Source of the DNA: Pyrenopolyporus hunteri
Taxonomy: Eukaryota; Ascomycota; Sordariomycetes; Xylariales; Hypoxylaceae
DNA: 64,000 bases
Direction: 5' to 3'
Assembly (NCBI GenBank): GCA_902806595.1
Contig: CADCXC010000012.1
Location: 558,001 to 622,000 of the forward strand
Positions 31,520 through 42,992 of this stretch are shown one piece after another. Made by a program: the position numbers and the translations under genes. The stretch's first letter is position 1, and every line of letters starts with the position of its first letter. The notes under the pieces are model-generated. The model made no database searches. It worked only from the letters and a program-made list of their open reading frames with translations, and was not told the origin of the DNA.

Positions 31520-33335
31520 AAAAGAGAATACGAGAAAGGAAATTTGCTGGGCCTTCCGCTGACCAGTTGATCGTCATACCCCACGTCTTATGTTGCGATG
31601 AGCCATTTCCTTTTCTTCCTCGGGATTGTGCGCCGGCGGGATGCAGCAGTGCTGACCGAGCTGTCGTTCCCAGCTCGGGGGACTATACACAAGGATGGTG
31701 TTAGGTTGGAAGACGGTAGGATCTCCTCCACCGACGGCTATCTTGACCCTATATTTTCCGATTAAAAAATAACACGACGATATTGGCGTGACTAAACGTC
31801 TGTCTTCTCTTGAGTTACCATATTTAGTACTATGTGAATTCGACAACTACCGTGCAATCCTGTGAACTCTCCCGTAGTCCTCGTTTGCGTAATATCCGAC
31901 TAATATGAGCTTCCATCTCTTCCTAGTATTATCTCCAAATGATAGGTATCATGCGGACTGGTCAGGTCGTGATAGCACTTCTTAGGTCGCGCTATCAGGC
32001 CTTGCATACTCCTAACACGAGTCTTAGCTTCCCTTAGGCGTAATTGCCGGAACGATAGGGTATCATATTTTAGTTTACGATAGGCATTGCACATGTGTCT
32101 CGTTACAGAAGAGTTCCGGAGTAACACAACACCTTTTGGGAAAGGATTCATTACACCCAATTCTTTTTATATGCCGTCTACCTACCGCCATAATTATTAA
32201 GGCGTCTATGCGGAGCGCTAAGGTCTCAAGACGGGAGGTTATAAGAGGCCCACAGGTATAACATTTACCAGATGGATCTCATGAATATGCTCAGTCGATC
32301 TTAATATCTAAATAGAAAAAAAAAAACATCATTATAGTATAAGACATAATGATACACCGTACACTCTCTCCTCGGAAGTTAACGGCCGAGTATACATGTA
32401 CAATCTGATCTCCAGAACAGATCGGTATATAGGTACCTACCCACCTGACAAAAACAAAAAGAATATATGTATCAAAGTCTCCTTAGGGTTTGCCTCCCAT
32501 CCTGTGCTTACTTTATAAGTAGGTATATACGACAGATCCTATACTTCAGCATTGACTGCCCCGTTCTGAGAACCGTTACGCAAAGCACGAGACAAATTTT
32601 TCTGCTGGCTTGGCGTGGTAGCAACTTTACTTCTCAGCATGATGAGAACACGCTGTCAGACCCAATCTAACCCCGATGTAGAATTGAAGATAAATAGAGT
32701 AATATGGAAGTCTCAAGGCTTAACATTCAGAATTAGATTTAACCAATACATGTTGTAACTACGTTATTTAAGCTTCATATGTAGAATATTAATGCAGTCT
32801 TCAGGTATGTAAAATATTTACAGAAGCTTGGGCCACGCACGACAGTTGATTAGTCGACTTAGCGTTGGTTAGGGACTGAACCTACCTGGTTGAGCAGGGA
32901 CCCTAAGAGCATATCCTGGAGAAGCTTGGCGGAGGCCCTATAAACCCCTATATAATATAATGCATTTCCTTTTTTCCTTATCGGATTTTGCTTCATTTGA
33001 ATTGCATGCCTTGATGGCATAAAATTATCCTCTTATCACGTTCTATGCCTACCTACCCACCCTACCTATCAGAAAGATTCGTTTCTAAGCGACGACAATA
33101 TATCCGATCGCCCATTCGAGTCTTCTCATAGTCCTACGTCTAATGTATAGCTACGAAATTCAGATCTTCCCTACGCTTGCCTTTAGGAAAGCTGACTTTT
33201 TCGTCAGTGCTCCGGGCTGATATATTAAGTCTGCCCTCAAAGAGATGTGAAAACTTACCTCTTTTCGACTGCGTTCGCTAGCTTTGAAGCCCTGTCGGAG
33301 ATACACGTTAGATATATATAGAAATAATCACCACA
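31520..33335. other. Intergenic region between calmodulin and GH47 gene
   Basis: Calmodulin 3' flank on the left, GH47 promoter on the right. It is AT-rich with poly-A (32315-32327) and TAGGTA-type motifs (32430-32445, 33045-33070). The short open frames present have no recognisable content. The GH47 start has a good context (CACAATGGC). Confidence 0.6.
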
Positions 33336-35153
33336 ATGGCCGTTCGTCGGGTCAGGATACTCCTCGCTACCGTTGCTGTTTGGGCGCTTATGTCGTGGTA
33401 CTATAGCTGGCACCCGTCCGATGGCAAGAAATTATTTGAATCTACAGGTCAGCCCGACTCGGCCTCTGCTGGATCCAGAGATCTGAGGTGGGAAAAACGC
33501 CCTCCTCGATACCCCGTGGATAAACTTGTTACGCTCCCGACCAACAAGCCCTCGAAACGAATACCGCGTATACAAGCCACTAAGCCGCAGGAGAGTATTA
33601 CGGAGAAGAAAACACGACTGCGACGTCTTGCTGCCGTCAAGGAGAGCTTCATTCACAGCTGGAACGGGTATAAGAAATATGCATGGGGCCACGACGAGAT
33701 CAAGCCCATTTCGGGACTGCACAAGAATCCATTCGGTGGCTGGGCGGCGACTCTCGTCGATTCCTTAGATAGCCTATGGCTCCTCGGCTTGAAGGGGGAC
33801 TTCGAGATCGCCGTAAAGGCTTGCGAGAAGATCGATTTCTCAATCACGGAGGCTCAGGATATCAACATATTCGAAACGACAATCCGTTATCTCGGCGGCT
33901 TTCTGGCAGCGTATGAGCTAAGCGAGAAGAAGTACCCAAGCCTCCTGGCAAAGGCGGTCGAGGTTGCTGGTTTGGTGATGACATGTTTCGACACACCAAA
34001 CCATATGCCGATAATGCGGTTCCCCTGGCGTGACTATGCTAGGGGTCAGCCGCAGAGGGTGAGGGGACATGTTTTACTGGCTGAGATTGGATCGCTCAGT
34101 CTCGAGTTTACCAAGCTATCTCAATTGACTGGAGATATGCAGTACTACGACGCCGCGCAGCGAATATCTGATGAACTAGAGAAGAGTCAGAAAACAACCT
34201 CGATACCGGGGATGTGGCCCATTGTAGTAGATCCATCAAAGTCGCCTATCGAGCCACTCGGGGACTCCTTTACGCTGGGTGGAATGAGCGACAGCACCTA
34301 CGAGTACTTGGGGAAGCAGTACTTGTTACTTGGGGGCGCACTCGATCAACCACGCAAGATGTACGAGGGCTTCATAGACGTAGCGAAGAAACACCTTCTC
34401 CGTCGCGCCCTGAACCCTGACAACCTTCCTCTACTCTTTTTTGGCGACGCTCGCGTAGTCACGTTATCCAGCGGCGAACAACAAATTATTACTGCTCCAA
34501 TCGCGCAGCATCTAACGTGTTTCACCGGCGGTATGGTGGGCATGGCAGCTAAGATATTTGAGCGGCCTTCAGATTTGGATATAGCTGAACAGTTGAGCGA
34601 TGGGTGCGTATGGTCGTATAACCAAACTCTTTCGGGTGTTGGACCTGAGCTCTTCCGTTTCGTCCCCTGCGACCCGGATGTCGCAAAAGACGACTGCCAA
34701 TGGAGCGATGAACGTTGGGTTGAAGCTATAAAGAAACACTGGGGTCGGAACGTCAAGGGCAACACGCTTTCCGACAAGCAAGCCAAGGACATTATAGAGA
34801 AGCGGCGGCTACCTCGCGGTATGGTTAATATCGACGACACCAGGTACCTTCTTCGCCCCGAGGCTATAGAATCTGTGTTTATGATGTGGCGCATGACGGG
34901 GAATCCCAAGTTTATGGAACAGGCGTGGGCGATGTTCGAGAATATCGAGAAGAGGACTCGGACGAAGTATGCATCGGCGGCGTTGGACGACGTGACGGCG
35001 AAGCTGCCGGTACAGGTTGACAGTATGGAAAGCTTCTGGCTAGCGGAGACGTTGAAATATTTCTACTTGATATTCGGCGATTGGAACCTGGCTAACCTGG
35101 ACGAATGGGTGCTGAATACGGAGGCGCATCCCCTACGACGTGCAGATGCATGA
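33336..35153 (+). CDS. Class I alpha-1,2-mannosidase, glycoside hydrolase family 47
   Basis: A single-exon gene of 605 codons. It is a type II membrane protein: a short basic N-terminus, then one anchor (about 8-24, ILLATVAVWALMSWYYSW), then a lumenal stem and catalytic domain. GH47 landmarks in order are YKKYAWGHDEIKPISG, LVDSLDSLWLLGL, ETTIRYLGGFLAAYELS, GDSFTLGGMSDSTYEYLGKQ, HLTCFTGGMVGM, LRPEAIESVFMMWRMTG, DSMESFWLAETLKYFYLIF and the terminal LNTEAHPL, whose Thr coordinates the catalytic calcium. The catalytic acidic residues in these blocks all appear present. The enzyme trims alpha-1,2 mannose from N-glycans in the ER or Golgi. Whether it is the ER MNS1 orthologue or one of the paralogous Golgi enzymes cannot be decided by eye. 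Confidence 0.93.
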   Translation: MAVRRVRILLATVAVWALMSWYYSWHPSDGKKLFESTGQPDSASAGSRDLRWEKRPPRYPVDKLVTLPTNKPSKRIPRIQATKPQESITEKKTRLRRLAAVKESFIHSWNGYKKYAWGHDEIKPISGLHKNPFGGWAATLVDSLDSLWLLGLKGDFEIAVKACEKIDFSITEAQDINIFETTIRYLGGFLAAYELSEKKYPSLLAKAVEVAGLVMTCFDTPNHMPIMRFPWRDYARGQPQRVRGHVLLAEIGSLSLEFTKLSQLTGDMQYYDAAQRISDELEKSQKTTSIPGMWPIVVDPSKSPIEPLGDSFTLGGMSDSTYEYLGKQYLLLGGALDQPRKMYEGFIDVAKKHLLRRALNPDNLPLLFFGDARVVTLSSGEQQIITAPIAQHLTCFTGGMVGMAAKIFERPSDLDIAEQLSDGCVWSYNQTLSGVGPELFRFVPCDPDVAKDDCQWSDERWVEAIKKHWGRNVKGNTLSDKQAKDIIEKRRLPRGMVNIDDTRYLLRPEAIESVFMMWRMTGNPKFMEQAWAMFENIEKRTRTKYASAALDDVTAKLPVQVDSMESFWLAETLKYFYLIFGDWNLANLDEWVLNTEAHPLRRADA

Positions 35154-36758
35154 GTATGCGGTCTACATATATATAGATATATATCAAGAGGATGGGATCT
35201 AATACCCCTATATATGGCTGTGTATGGTGGTGCATATGGTTTTACAGTCGCTAAGTAGGAAGAAGACTAGCGATAGATATATACCTAGGTACTGAAATAG
35301 ATAGACATAAAAATGAACATGTCTATATCGTCGTTTGTTGGGCGGGAGGAAGTGCGTAATCCCTAACCCATGTGTACCTATGTACCCGACTCTATGTGTT
35401 CGAATCTTATATTCGCGGGAAGTAGCGAAGAAAAAGCAAGGACGATATACCTCGGGTACATACGAAGACGTCATCAGTCTCAGTCTCAGAAAAATTACCA
35501 CCATAGCTAGAATTTCCTCTTATTTGCTTAACCTTCGCGTTCGTTTGCTTTTTTTATTTGCCCCAAGCCTGGCAGAAAACCCGAACCCCGTCCTAAAGTA
35601 CCCAGGATACGGGAGTGGCCTTGGTGTTGTGTATAGAGTCTCATCTCTTTAGTCTCCTTAACCTATGAAACTCATTTCTGTTTTCTTCGAGGTGTCAAAC
35701 ATATAAACACAGATTCATCGTGGTTCTGCAGAATTAATATCACAATACCAGGGTTATCTTACTCCAAGCGGTCTGGACGTCAACGTATCTACCCTGTTTA
35801 GGAAATGATTCATTTCTTTTATCATTCTCCACCCACGTGGTTGGCTTGCTCGCTCTCCCGCGCAATCACAATGGCCAATTCGTACGCGTGTTCGATTGCC
35901 CGTATTTCGCTCATTCTGGGCATCCAACTCAAGCCTACCAGCCACCAGCCTTTGCCACGGAGCTAAGATCCTCCCACATCTAAGTCGGCACAGTATATTC
36001 ACCGTTATCCGTTATCAAACAAATAAGGGTCCTATAGGTACCTAGGTAGGTAGCTCAGAGAAATGTAACAGGTACCTCAGGTAGCTGGTGAGCCATAGCT
36101 GCCAAATGCTTAAGCTATGAGGTAAGTGCAGTAACAAGTCTAAGTCATAGAAAACCCGCTATTGGAGCACCTTCACCGCCCAGCAGGTCGCGGTTCCCCC
36201 ATCCCTCACCCTCACCCTCACTCTTGCCGCGCTATACACCTCGGAAGCTGTCTAGCTCTGTGCAATCATGTCTACATGTAGTACTAGACGGGAGCTTAGG
36301 CTATCAGAAGTACCATAACCCCCATATTCGCCCACACGTAACTCCGCGACCCTTAGTCACACCCATGAGTCTCTTCCTCAATACCCTCAACAACCGCTTC
36401 CGCCTTGCCTATTTCACCTAGCTGTATTGTACCACGTTTTATTTACCAATATCAGACACAGCTACCTCTAAAATTCTGACTAGCTCTTGCGCAATAGCTA
36501 CACAGGTTTCCTAGAGATCTCACAAAGATCTCACAAGACGACAAACCCTGTGGCACAAATTCTCTCGGGGGTGAGAATTTAAACCGCATATAGACCAGCC
36601 TGCTTTCTACCTTTCCCCTGCACATCAAAGCCTGCATTCAGCAACGCCTATCTAATTCCTCGCCTGCAGATAGGCATTATCAGGTTTCCCGATCGTATTT
36701 CCGAGCTCACTATTGAAGGAATCATTCATTCGTGAAGAAGCTGCGTATTTACTTGACC
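35154..36758. other. Intergenic region between GH47 and cation transporter genes
   Basis: Contains the GH47 3' flank and the transporter promoter. TATATA-rich sequence lies at 35166-35185, an AGACGTCATC CRE-like site at 35466-35475, and TAGGTA-type repeats at 36033-36085. No gene is supported. Confidence 0.6.
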
Positions 36759-38150
36759 ATGGGTTCTGATATCCAGTCTTCCGCCGCGTCACGAGCGCAT
36801 TCGCACGACCACCAGCATGGCCAAGTTTCTGGCTTGCGGTCCTCAGTGCATACCCCAGTACCTCAGCCCCATCCCTCCAGGGTCCCACACAAGAATGCTA
36901 CGAGCACTGGTGTAGAAGCCATGGACGAGAATGGTGAACAGCCTGTAGCCCGCCACCCAGCCGGTACGGCTGCGGATCTTGAGTCCCAAGCCGGCAATAC
37001 CCGCTATATGGGCAACGATCCATACAATCTCTCTTCGGCCTTGAAAACCGCCGAGCAGCTTGACGAGATCAAAGCTAACACCGCCCGCAAGCGTACGGGC
37101 CGGGGCGGCTCAGGCGACAACAGGTTCGCGTCTACTCTCCGGGCACGGAGAGTCCAGACGTTCTACCATAAGCAAAATGATACCATCAAGCAGATGCTCA
37201 AGTCGGTCGAGGAGCATGAGGCCGACGCCCAGAACGAAGCGGGCGAGGAGAACCTACGGGTTAAGATTGCTGTCCTGGGTTCTTTTGGACTCAATGTAGC
37301 CTTGGCCGCCTTGCAGATATACGGCGCCGTCTCTTCGGGCTCTCTTTCACTGTTTACCACCATGGCCGACGCCATCTTCGACCCGCTGAGCAATCTTACC
37401 CTGATCCTCGTCCAGCAGTCCATGAAGCGTGTGGACTCTAACCGTTTCCCTTCCGGCAAGGCTCGCCTGGAGACGGCCGGCAACATCACCTTCTGTTTCA
37501 TGATGACGGCCGTCTCCATCGTTCTTATTGCCTTCTCGGCCCTGGATATCAACAATCGCATCGGCTCGGGCGCTGTAGTTAATACCTTCCACCTGCCGTC
37601 CGTGATTGCGGTATCGGTCGCCTTCGCCACAAAGCTTGGTCTATTTCTCTACTGTTGGGGCCTCAAAGACAAGTACAGTCAGGTGAACATCCTGTGGCAG
37701 GACCACCGCAACGACCTGTTGATCAATGGCTTCGGAGTGCTGACCTCTGTCGGAGGCTCTAAGCTCGCTTGGTGGATTGACCCTATGGGGGCCATCATCA
37801 TTTCGCTGATCATCAGTGGAGCGTGGTGTAGCCAGGCTTTCGAGGAGTTCATGACATTAGTTGGTAAAGCAGCTGATATCGACCTGCACCGATTGATTAC
37901 CTACATCTGCCTCACGTACTCGGACTCCATCCAGGGTATCGACACCGTCCGCGTGTACCACTCGGGGCCTAAGCTCATCGCCGAGATTGACATCGTCATG
38001 GACCCGAATGAACCCCTCCGCAACACGCACGACGTCTCCGAGGGACTTCAGATCGAGCTAGAGAAGCTACCCAATATCGAGCGCGCTTATGTCCATGTCG
38101 ACTACGAGACCACGCATAAGCCAGAACACAACTACAGAAAAGACCTATGA
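36759..38150 (+). CDS. Cation diffusion facilitator with DxxxD metal sites (Mn-type CDF)
   Basis: A single-exon gene of 463 codons starting at ATG 36759, in the context GACCATGGG. The N-terminus is soluble and His/Ser-rich (SRAHSHDHQHGQ). A basic stretch follows, then a cation-efflux transmembrane domain (about 165-365) and a cytoplasmic C-terminal domain (about 370-455, including YHSGPKLIAEIDIVMDPNE). Metal site residues are Asp204 and Asp208 (MADAIFDPLSN) in one helix and Asp315 and Asp319 (WQDHRNDLLIN) in another. DxxxD in both helices, rather than HxxxD, is the pattern of manganese-transporting CDF proteins, so Mn (or Fe) rather than Zn is the likely substrate. It probably exports metal from cytosol into an organelle or out of the cell. 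It lies downstream of and on the same strand as the GH47 gene. Confidence 0.9.
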   Translation: MGSDIQSSAASRAHSHDHQHGQVSGLRSSVHTPVPQPHPSRVPHKNATSTGVEAMDENGEQPVARHPAGTAADLESQAGNTRYMGNDPYNLSSALKTAEQLDEIKANTARKRTGRGGSGDNRFASTLRARRVQTFYHKQNDTIKQMLKSVEEHEADAQNEAGEENLRVKIAVLGSFGLNVALAALQIYGAVSSGSLSLFTTMADAIFDPLSNLTLILVQQSMKRVDSNRFPSGKARLETAGNITFCFMMTAVSIVLIAFSALDINNRIGSGAVVNTFHLPSVIAVSVAFATKLGLFLYCWGLKDKYSQVNILWQDHRNDLLINGFGVLTSVGGSKLAWWIDPMGAIIISLIISGAWCSQAFEEFMTLVGKAADIDLHRLITYICLTYSDSIQGIDTVRVYHSGPKLIAEIDIVMDPNEPLRNTHDVSEGLQIELEKLPNIERAYVHVDYETTHKPEHNYRKDL

Positions 38151-39848
38151 TTTCGCTCCCCGCGATCGAGGGTCGGTGCCTAATACCCCGGGGAACTCCA
38201 CGCGTATGACATGATGGTTGCTGTATTACTCGTAAAACGCCTTACTAATGTGATATTCTATGTTAAGAGAAAAGCATGACTTGCAGTGACATTATACGCC
38301 TAACTGAATTCGGAAGTGAAGCTAGAAATACTGAATGGAAAATCATGGAAAACGAAAGAAAGAAATGGGAGCGCTTTTACAGACTTGTCGTGGGAGACGA
38401 AGGAAGCGAGGATTTCTTTCCCTCTCAGGGCAGAAATAATCATGTTAGGTATTATGTAGGTAGTTAATGAGCGCTTAATACTTGGGCATTGGAATTCAAG
38501 CAGCAAACTACCGTCCCGGGCATTTCTGTGATATTCCTCGTCGCCGTCTGTTTGCCACCAGGTCCGGTCTGGCCCCCGACGTTTGAACTTCTCGTAAATC
38601 TAATGCATGATACGGAATACGCTTAAGCACCTTCTCTTTGCCACTTTAGCCACATATCCCCCCAACGAAACACGACGCGATGTAAGGGGCAGAACTTCGT
38701 TCCTCCTCCCCCATCGAAGCCGGAGAAACTCGCCCCTGATCCAAACTTTCACATTTTTTTTTTTCATTCGATCCACGCGGAATCGCGGGCTAACCTATGG
38801 CGGCTGGATGTCGGAGGAATTGAGCATTTCTGGAAAACTAGGTAGCTAGCTAGATAGATGGATGGATAGATGGATAGGTACCTGATGGACGGGTAGACAA
38901 GACAAGTCTAGTAAGCCTAAGGATTCGATTTCGCACATGCAAGTCAGATTTTGGGTATATTGCGCCGATCCGGATTGCGGTGGTGGTGGTGGTATTCATC
39001 AACGAGGCGAAGTTGGGTTCGAAGGAGGGAAAAAAAAAAGCCAACTAGTGGGCATTAGGTATCTGCATATCCACGTATGAAGAGCCCGAAGGTGGAGAGA
39101 ACTATTCCGGATCCAATAATACGAATTCACTATATCTCTATCCAATATATTGTGGTATATCGAGACCCATTTCGAATGCTAGTTGTTTCCACTGAACAAA
39201 TGCCGGGGTGCCATCCCTTTCTGAGCAGAGAAGAGTTCGAGTATAGTTACATCTAACGAAGCTTCGACTCCTTTCTGCTAGCGAGATGATAGACTCACAT
39301 GCCATTCGACTAGCGCAGGGTATCATCGATTAGCACAATGAATATACGCCCATGTCCCGGAGGCGTGTGTATGACAATTACCTAAGGAAGCCTCACCTTT
39401 TATCCTCATGCTAACGACGCTAGGAGGACGGTGAGGTCTAGGTGTGGCGGGACGGTGGTGAGTATTCCGGTCCCTGGTTGTGTAAGATAGGTAGATAGTC
39501 AACTAAATATCAGCCGTAGAGACTACCCTATAACCGGCATAAATTGCATCTTAACAACGCGACGAACACCGTCGCTTCCTAGCAGTACTCTCTAAGAGTA
39601 CGCGCAGACACCGCAATAGAACCCGGGCAATACCGCAGTTTTGTCCCTACTGATGCGGTCGTGGATATAAGCGTGAGCAGCGACGGCGTTTCGCGCCGGT
39701 GGCCGCCAGTGCGGTAGGCTGTTATTGGGGAAGCAGAGGTGAACCAACTTCGCGCCGGTCGTCGACCACCACTTGCTACTTATTGCCTGGAGTCTGATTG
39801 TAGCGCACGAATTCACCCATCGAGGACAGCGACATCCTTGGACAAAGG
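38151..39848. other. Gene-free region with simple repeats
   Basis: Transporter 3' flank, then noncoding DNA. It contains a TAGC/GATA/GATG low-complexity block (38840-38882), a GGT run (38978-38992) and a poly-A run (39029-39038). The right part may be the decayed 3' portion of the F-box-like relic. No intact gene is seen. Confidence 0.55.
38840..38882. repeat. TAGC/GATA/GATG low-complexity block
   Basis: Successive 4-base units TAGC, TAGA, TGGA and TAGG without a single consensus. This is simple sequence of the kind that surrounds the TAGGTA motif elsewhere in the window. Confidence 0.65.
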
Positions 39849-40304
39849 TTATGGAGGAAATGGTGGACATTGTCGACTGTCGCAAATGCCACAGGAAGAA
39901 TCTCGCCGGTTGGTAGTCTTTATGATACGGCACTTGGTGGGGGTTCTATCTGTTAGCACATTCTTGCTAAGCCCGATTCTCGGAGACGTACAGGCAACGA
40001 AGAAGGTATTCTTTCCGTACAAGATAGGGGTTGCCTCCTTGTTGATCTGGTTGCAAGTGCGCAGAACTTCGACGTGAGGCATTTTGTGCGTGAGGGACGG
40101 TGGTAGCCCTACGCAGGTCATTGAATGCTTCGGACGCTGAACATGAAGCTGGCGACGGCGCGTCGATATCAGAATCGCGTCTGGGGAGCACAATAGATAC
40201 TCGTATATCTCCAAGCGCAATTCAAACGGGAGTTTGAGGAATAGAGAGACGACCGTCGGGGTATCGGCGCCATCGTCGCGGTCTCGTGAGGCAGGATCTT
40301 CGAT
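39849..40304 (-). pseudogene. Probable relic of a fungal F-box-like (2EXR-type) protein gene
   Basis: The minus-strand frame of 151 codons plus stop contains two blocks of a large fungal family: LFLKLPFELRLEIYEYLL near its start and VLRTCNQINKEATPILYGKNTF in the middle. These match the usual layout LPxELRLxIYxYLL, then the HxxILRxCRQIxxEAxxILYxxNxF block. The frame has no ATG before the first block. It begins behind an intron-like 3' end (CTAAC branch-like site and TTTCTATCAG at 40305-40314), so an upstream exon is required; a weak candidate ends at a GTAAGG donor near 40480. After NTFFV the frame loses family resemblance and stops soon. I read this as a truncated or decaying copy, but a real gene with unusual exons cannot be excluded. 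Confidence 0.45.
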
Positions 40305-42992
40305 CTGATAGAAACAGGCGATCTTGTTAGCCCCTGTGTATTATCCCGCAAAAGATCATGTAGTAAGCGTCGCGAATATGATGGATATTGCGAGCCGGCG
40401 CCGCCGAACAACAAAACCCCCAAACCTATAATATCAGAGAAGAGCGTCTTCGCATGACCTTATGTAGTACCTTACTTGCAGATTACACGACATGTACCCC
40501 CATTCAGGAACACACATGCAGGTGTATACCTCCAAGAACGCGAAATCTGGGGAAAACCGATGCGGAGACGTGGGGTTTAAGCCGCGGGAACGCACTCGCG
40601 CAGTCTCATGACATAGCCTTAGGGATCGCACGTGGTTCAGAGACATCAAGTCCCACGGAGGTGGAAACGCATGAGGCTTACAGCGGAGGTTTCGCCGGCA
40701 CGGCTCGGTCGCTTCCTTCTTGCGATCGTCGCTGCAGAGGGGCGGGTGACCTTTCTACGAGGGTCTTCCTTATCGTCTGTTCGCATCATGACGTTCTCGA
40801 GTAGGAGGTATGATCCGACAGGCGCGGGATTGAACGGCGAGAAAACGTTATTATTAGATCGTTACACTACTGGTACCTTGGAATCGACAATGTTGGAAGT
40901 GTTCTCAATTAAATAATCTAGTATCGAATTGCTTTTCAACGAAGCCTTTTGTCTCTTGCTTTTTGCTAAAGACACTAGCGATAGTTCTTCATAGTACACC
41001 TTGAGATAGCGAGATCTACCTAGGTGGGTATGAAGGTAAAGAAAAGGTGAACGGCGCGGGGCTGGGGGGCTTCAGCTCGAAAAGTTTGTTCCACCAGGCC
41101 TTAAGGGTCGGAGAACGGAATCAAAAAAAGAAAGAGCTGTTTTCCTAACCTGGACCTATCAGTTAACGCTATCGATGCTGATTGGCTGAACTGTTCAAGC
41201 CCACCTGTGGGGGTTTTCCCCAACTCACACTTTAATTCGCTATCGGATAGTGCCGGTCGAAAGAGGTCACGTTAAAAAGAAATGTCGTCATTCTACATAC
41301 ATTTAGAGTATATGCTACGAATTATGCTTATGCTTTAATTGTGTAGGTCGTAGTGGCTGAACGATGGTTCGAAGGTTTTACATGTAAGTCGAAGTCAAGT
41401 CATTTTGGGCATATGTATAGACATGACATGCAGATGTTCAAGGCAACACAGTAATGTATTGAATCTCCGATGAATCTACCACCCAGGTCTGTATGCATAA
41501 TAGCTCAATTAATCCCCGCCTGAGTATCGAGGAAGAGGGGTATCTGTGGATTCGCTATTCCGGAAGCTGTTGGCACTGGGGCCTAGGCTTCTCCTACGAA
41601 GTTGTCTAGGCTTTCCAAACCACCTATTATAACCTCGAGATAGATGTTTCCATGACTTGCTATTATTCTCTCTTTCTCCTTATTGCCTGGAATTGTGTTC
41701 CGGCTGGCGCGCTTAGCGTTGTTGGGTATGCCGTCTACTGTATAGATGTCCAATAGGTCCACAGAAAAGGATACAGATTCTCAAGATTTTCAACATACCC
41801 GGCTGTCTGCCCAGGGTACACGAAGTCAGTGGCAAATGTGAAAAATCAGAAGAAGCGGTTAGAATATTCATCTCATCCGAACCGAACTGCAGAGCAAAAA
41901 CAAGGGGGGGATTTCCGAAAAAACAGACCGCTCTTTCGCCAACAGACTTGAAAATGTTGTTTTAGTTCCGTTTTCCCTCGAGTCTTACAAGCCAAAGTCA
42001 GATAATAGGTACTAGGCAAAAGCTACTAAATGACATAATCCACGAAGTGGATACAGAAGAACCTTTGGGCACTAGCGAGGAAGCTATGAGCTGTAACAGC
42101 ACCGTGCATACTAACTGGGCTCTCAAGCAAGGTTCCATCAAACCATGTATGCCTGCATCTTTCGCCTGGCGATCGTATGGGTTCCTCCTCCTCTACCTAA
42201 GATTCCAGCAATATGTATGTATGTACGTACATGCATACATGGTTAGGTTGTACCGACATATGTACAGAAGTACACGCACATGTCTGGGCAAGTAATTTTC
42301 TAAAATCTCGACTTTGGATGGCTATTATTTGCCTTGAAGAATACCATTACTCTAATTTCTGGCCAATCCGAGTTTAATACATGGCGAACTGATACGAGGG
42401 CAGCAGCACATTTACGCCTGACTTTCTGAATGGTTTGGAGTACATAAGAAAATCCAAAGGGCCAGGCCTGACTTGCGGCATCCTTGTCGATGGAAGCTAC
42501 ACTAGCGTCGCATTTTCCCAGCAACTACGACCCATTTTGATGAGTCTCTCTTCATCACCCTTGTCTTGGGAAAGGGAAAGTCCAGAAAATCGCAACAAGG
42601 TCCTTTGCCAACCAACCTGCCGAATTGTCCCGCATCATCGGCGAAAAGATAACAGCTCTTTTACCTCTCTACCCGGGCCTACATACCTACCTACCTATCT
42701 TGCTCATTATTTATATCTTTTCTCCTCTTGTTCAAACATATCTTCTCTCCTCCGCTTCTCCTATATAGCTCCCTTCAACAGCTACCTTTACACTTATACG
42801 GCTTGCTACGAATCCTCCAAGCAGAGAGAGACGACGACCTGCAGTGTCTCGAGTTCCCAATTTACACCGCTTGGTTTACTTACATCCTTCTTGGCTACCA
42901 ACGCTCTCCATACATTCCTCGTCTATCTACGCTATTTACCCCTCCCGACCACATTTAATCTGGTGTGATTTTATCGCCACTCTTTGTGCACC
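40305..42992. other. Region upstream of glycogenin without an intact gene
   Basis: The left part may hold the 5' remains of the F-box-like relic. The right part (about 42640-42990) is the glycogenin promoter and leader, with long C/T-rich tracts and a TATA-like element at 42762-42767. Nothing coding is supported between. Confidence 0.55.
42640..42830 (+). promoter_or_regulatory. Pyrimidine-rich glycogenin promoter/leader with TATA-like site
   Basis: Dense CT tracts on the coding strand (for example 42715-42765, TTCTCTCCTCCGCTTCTCC) with TATATA at 42762-42767, about 230 bases before the ATG. CT-rich stretches just upstream of transcription starts are typical of highly expressed filamentous-fungal genes. 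Confidence 0.45.
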
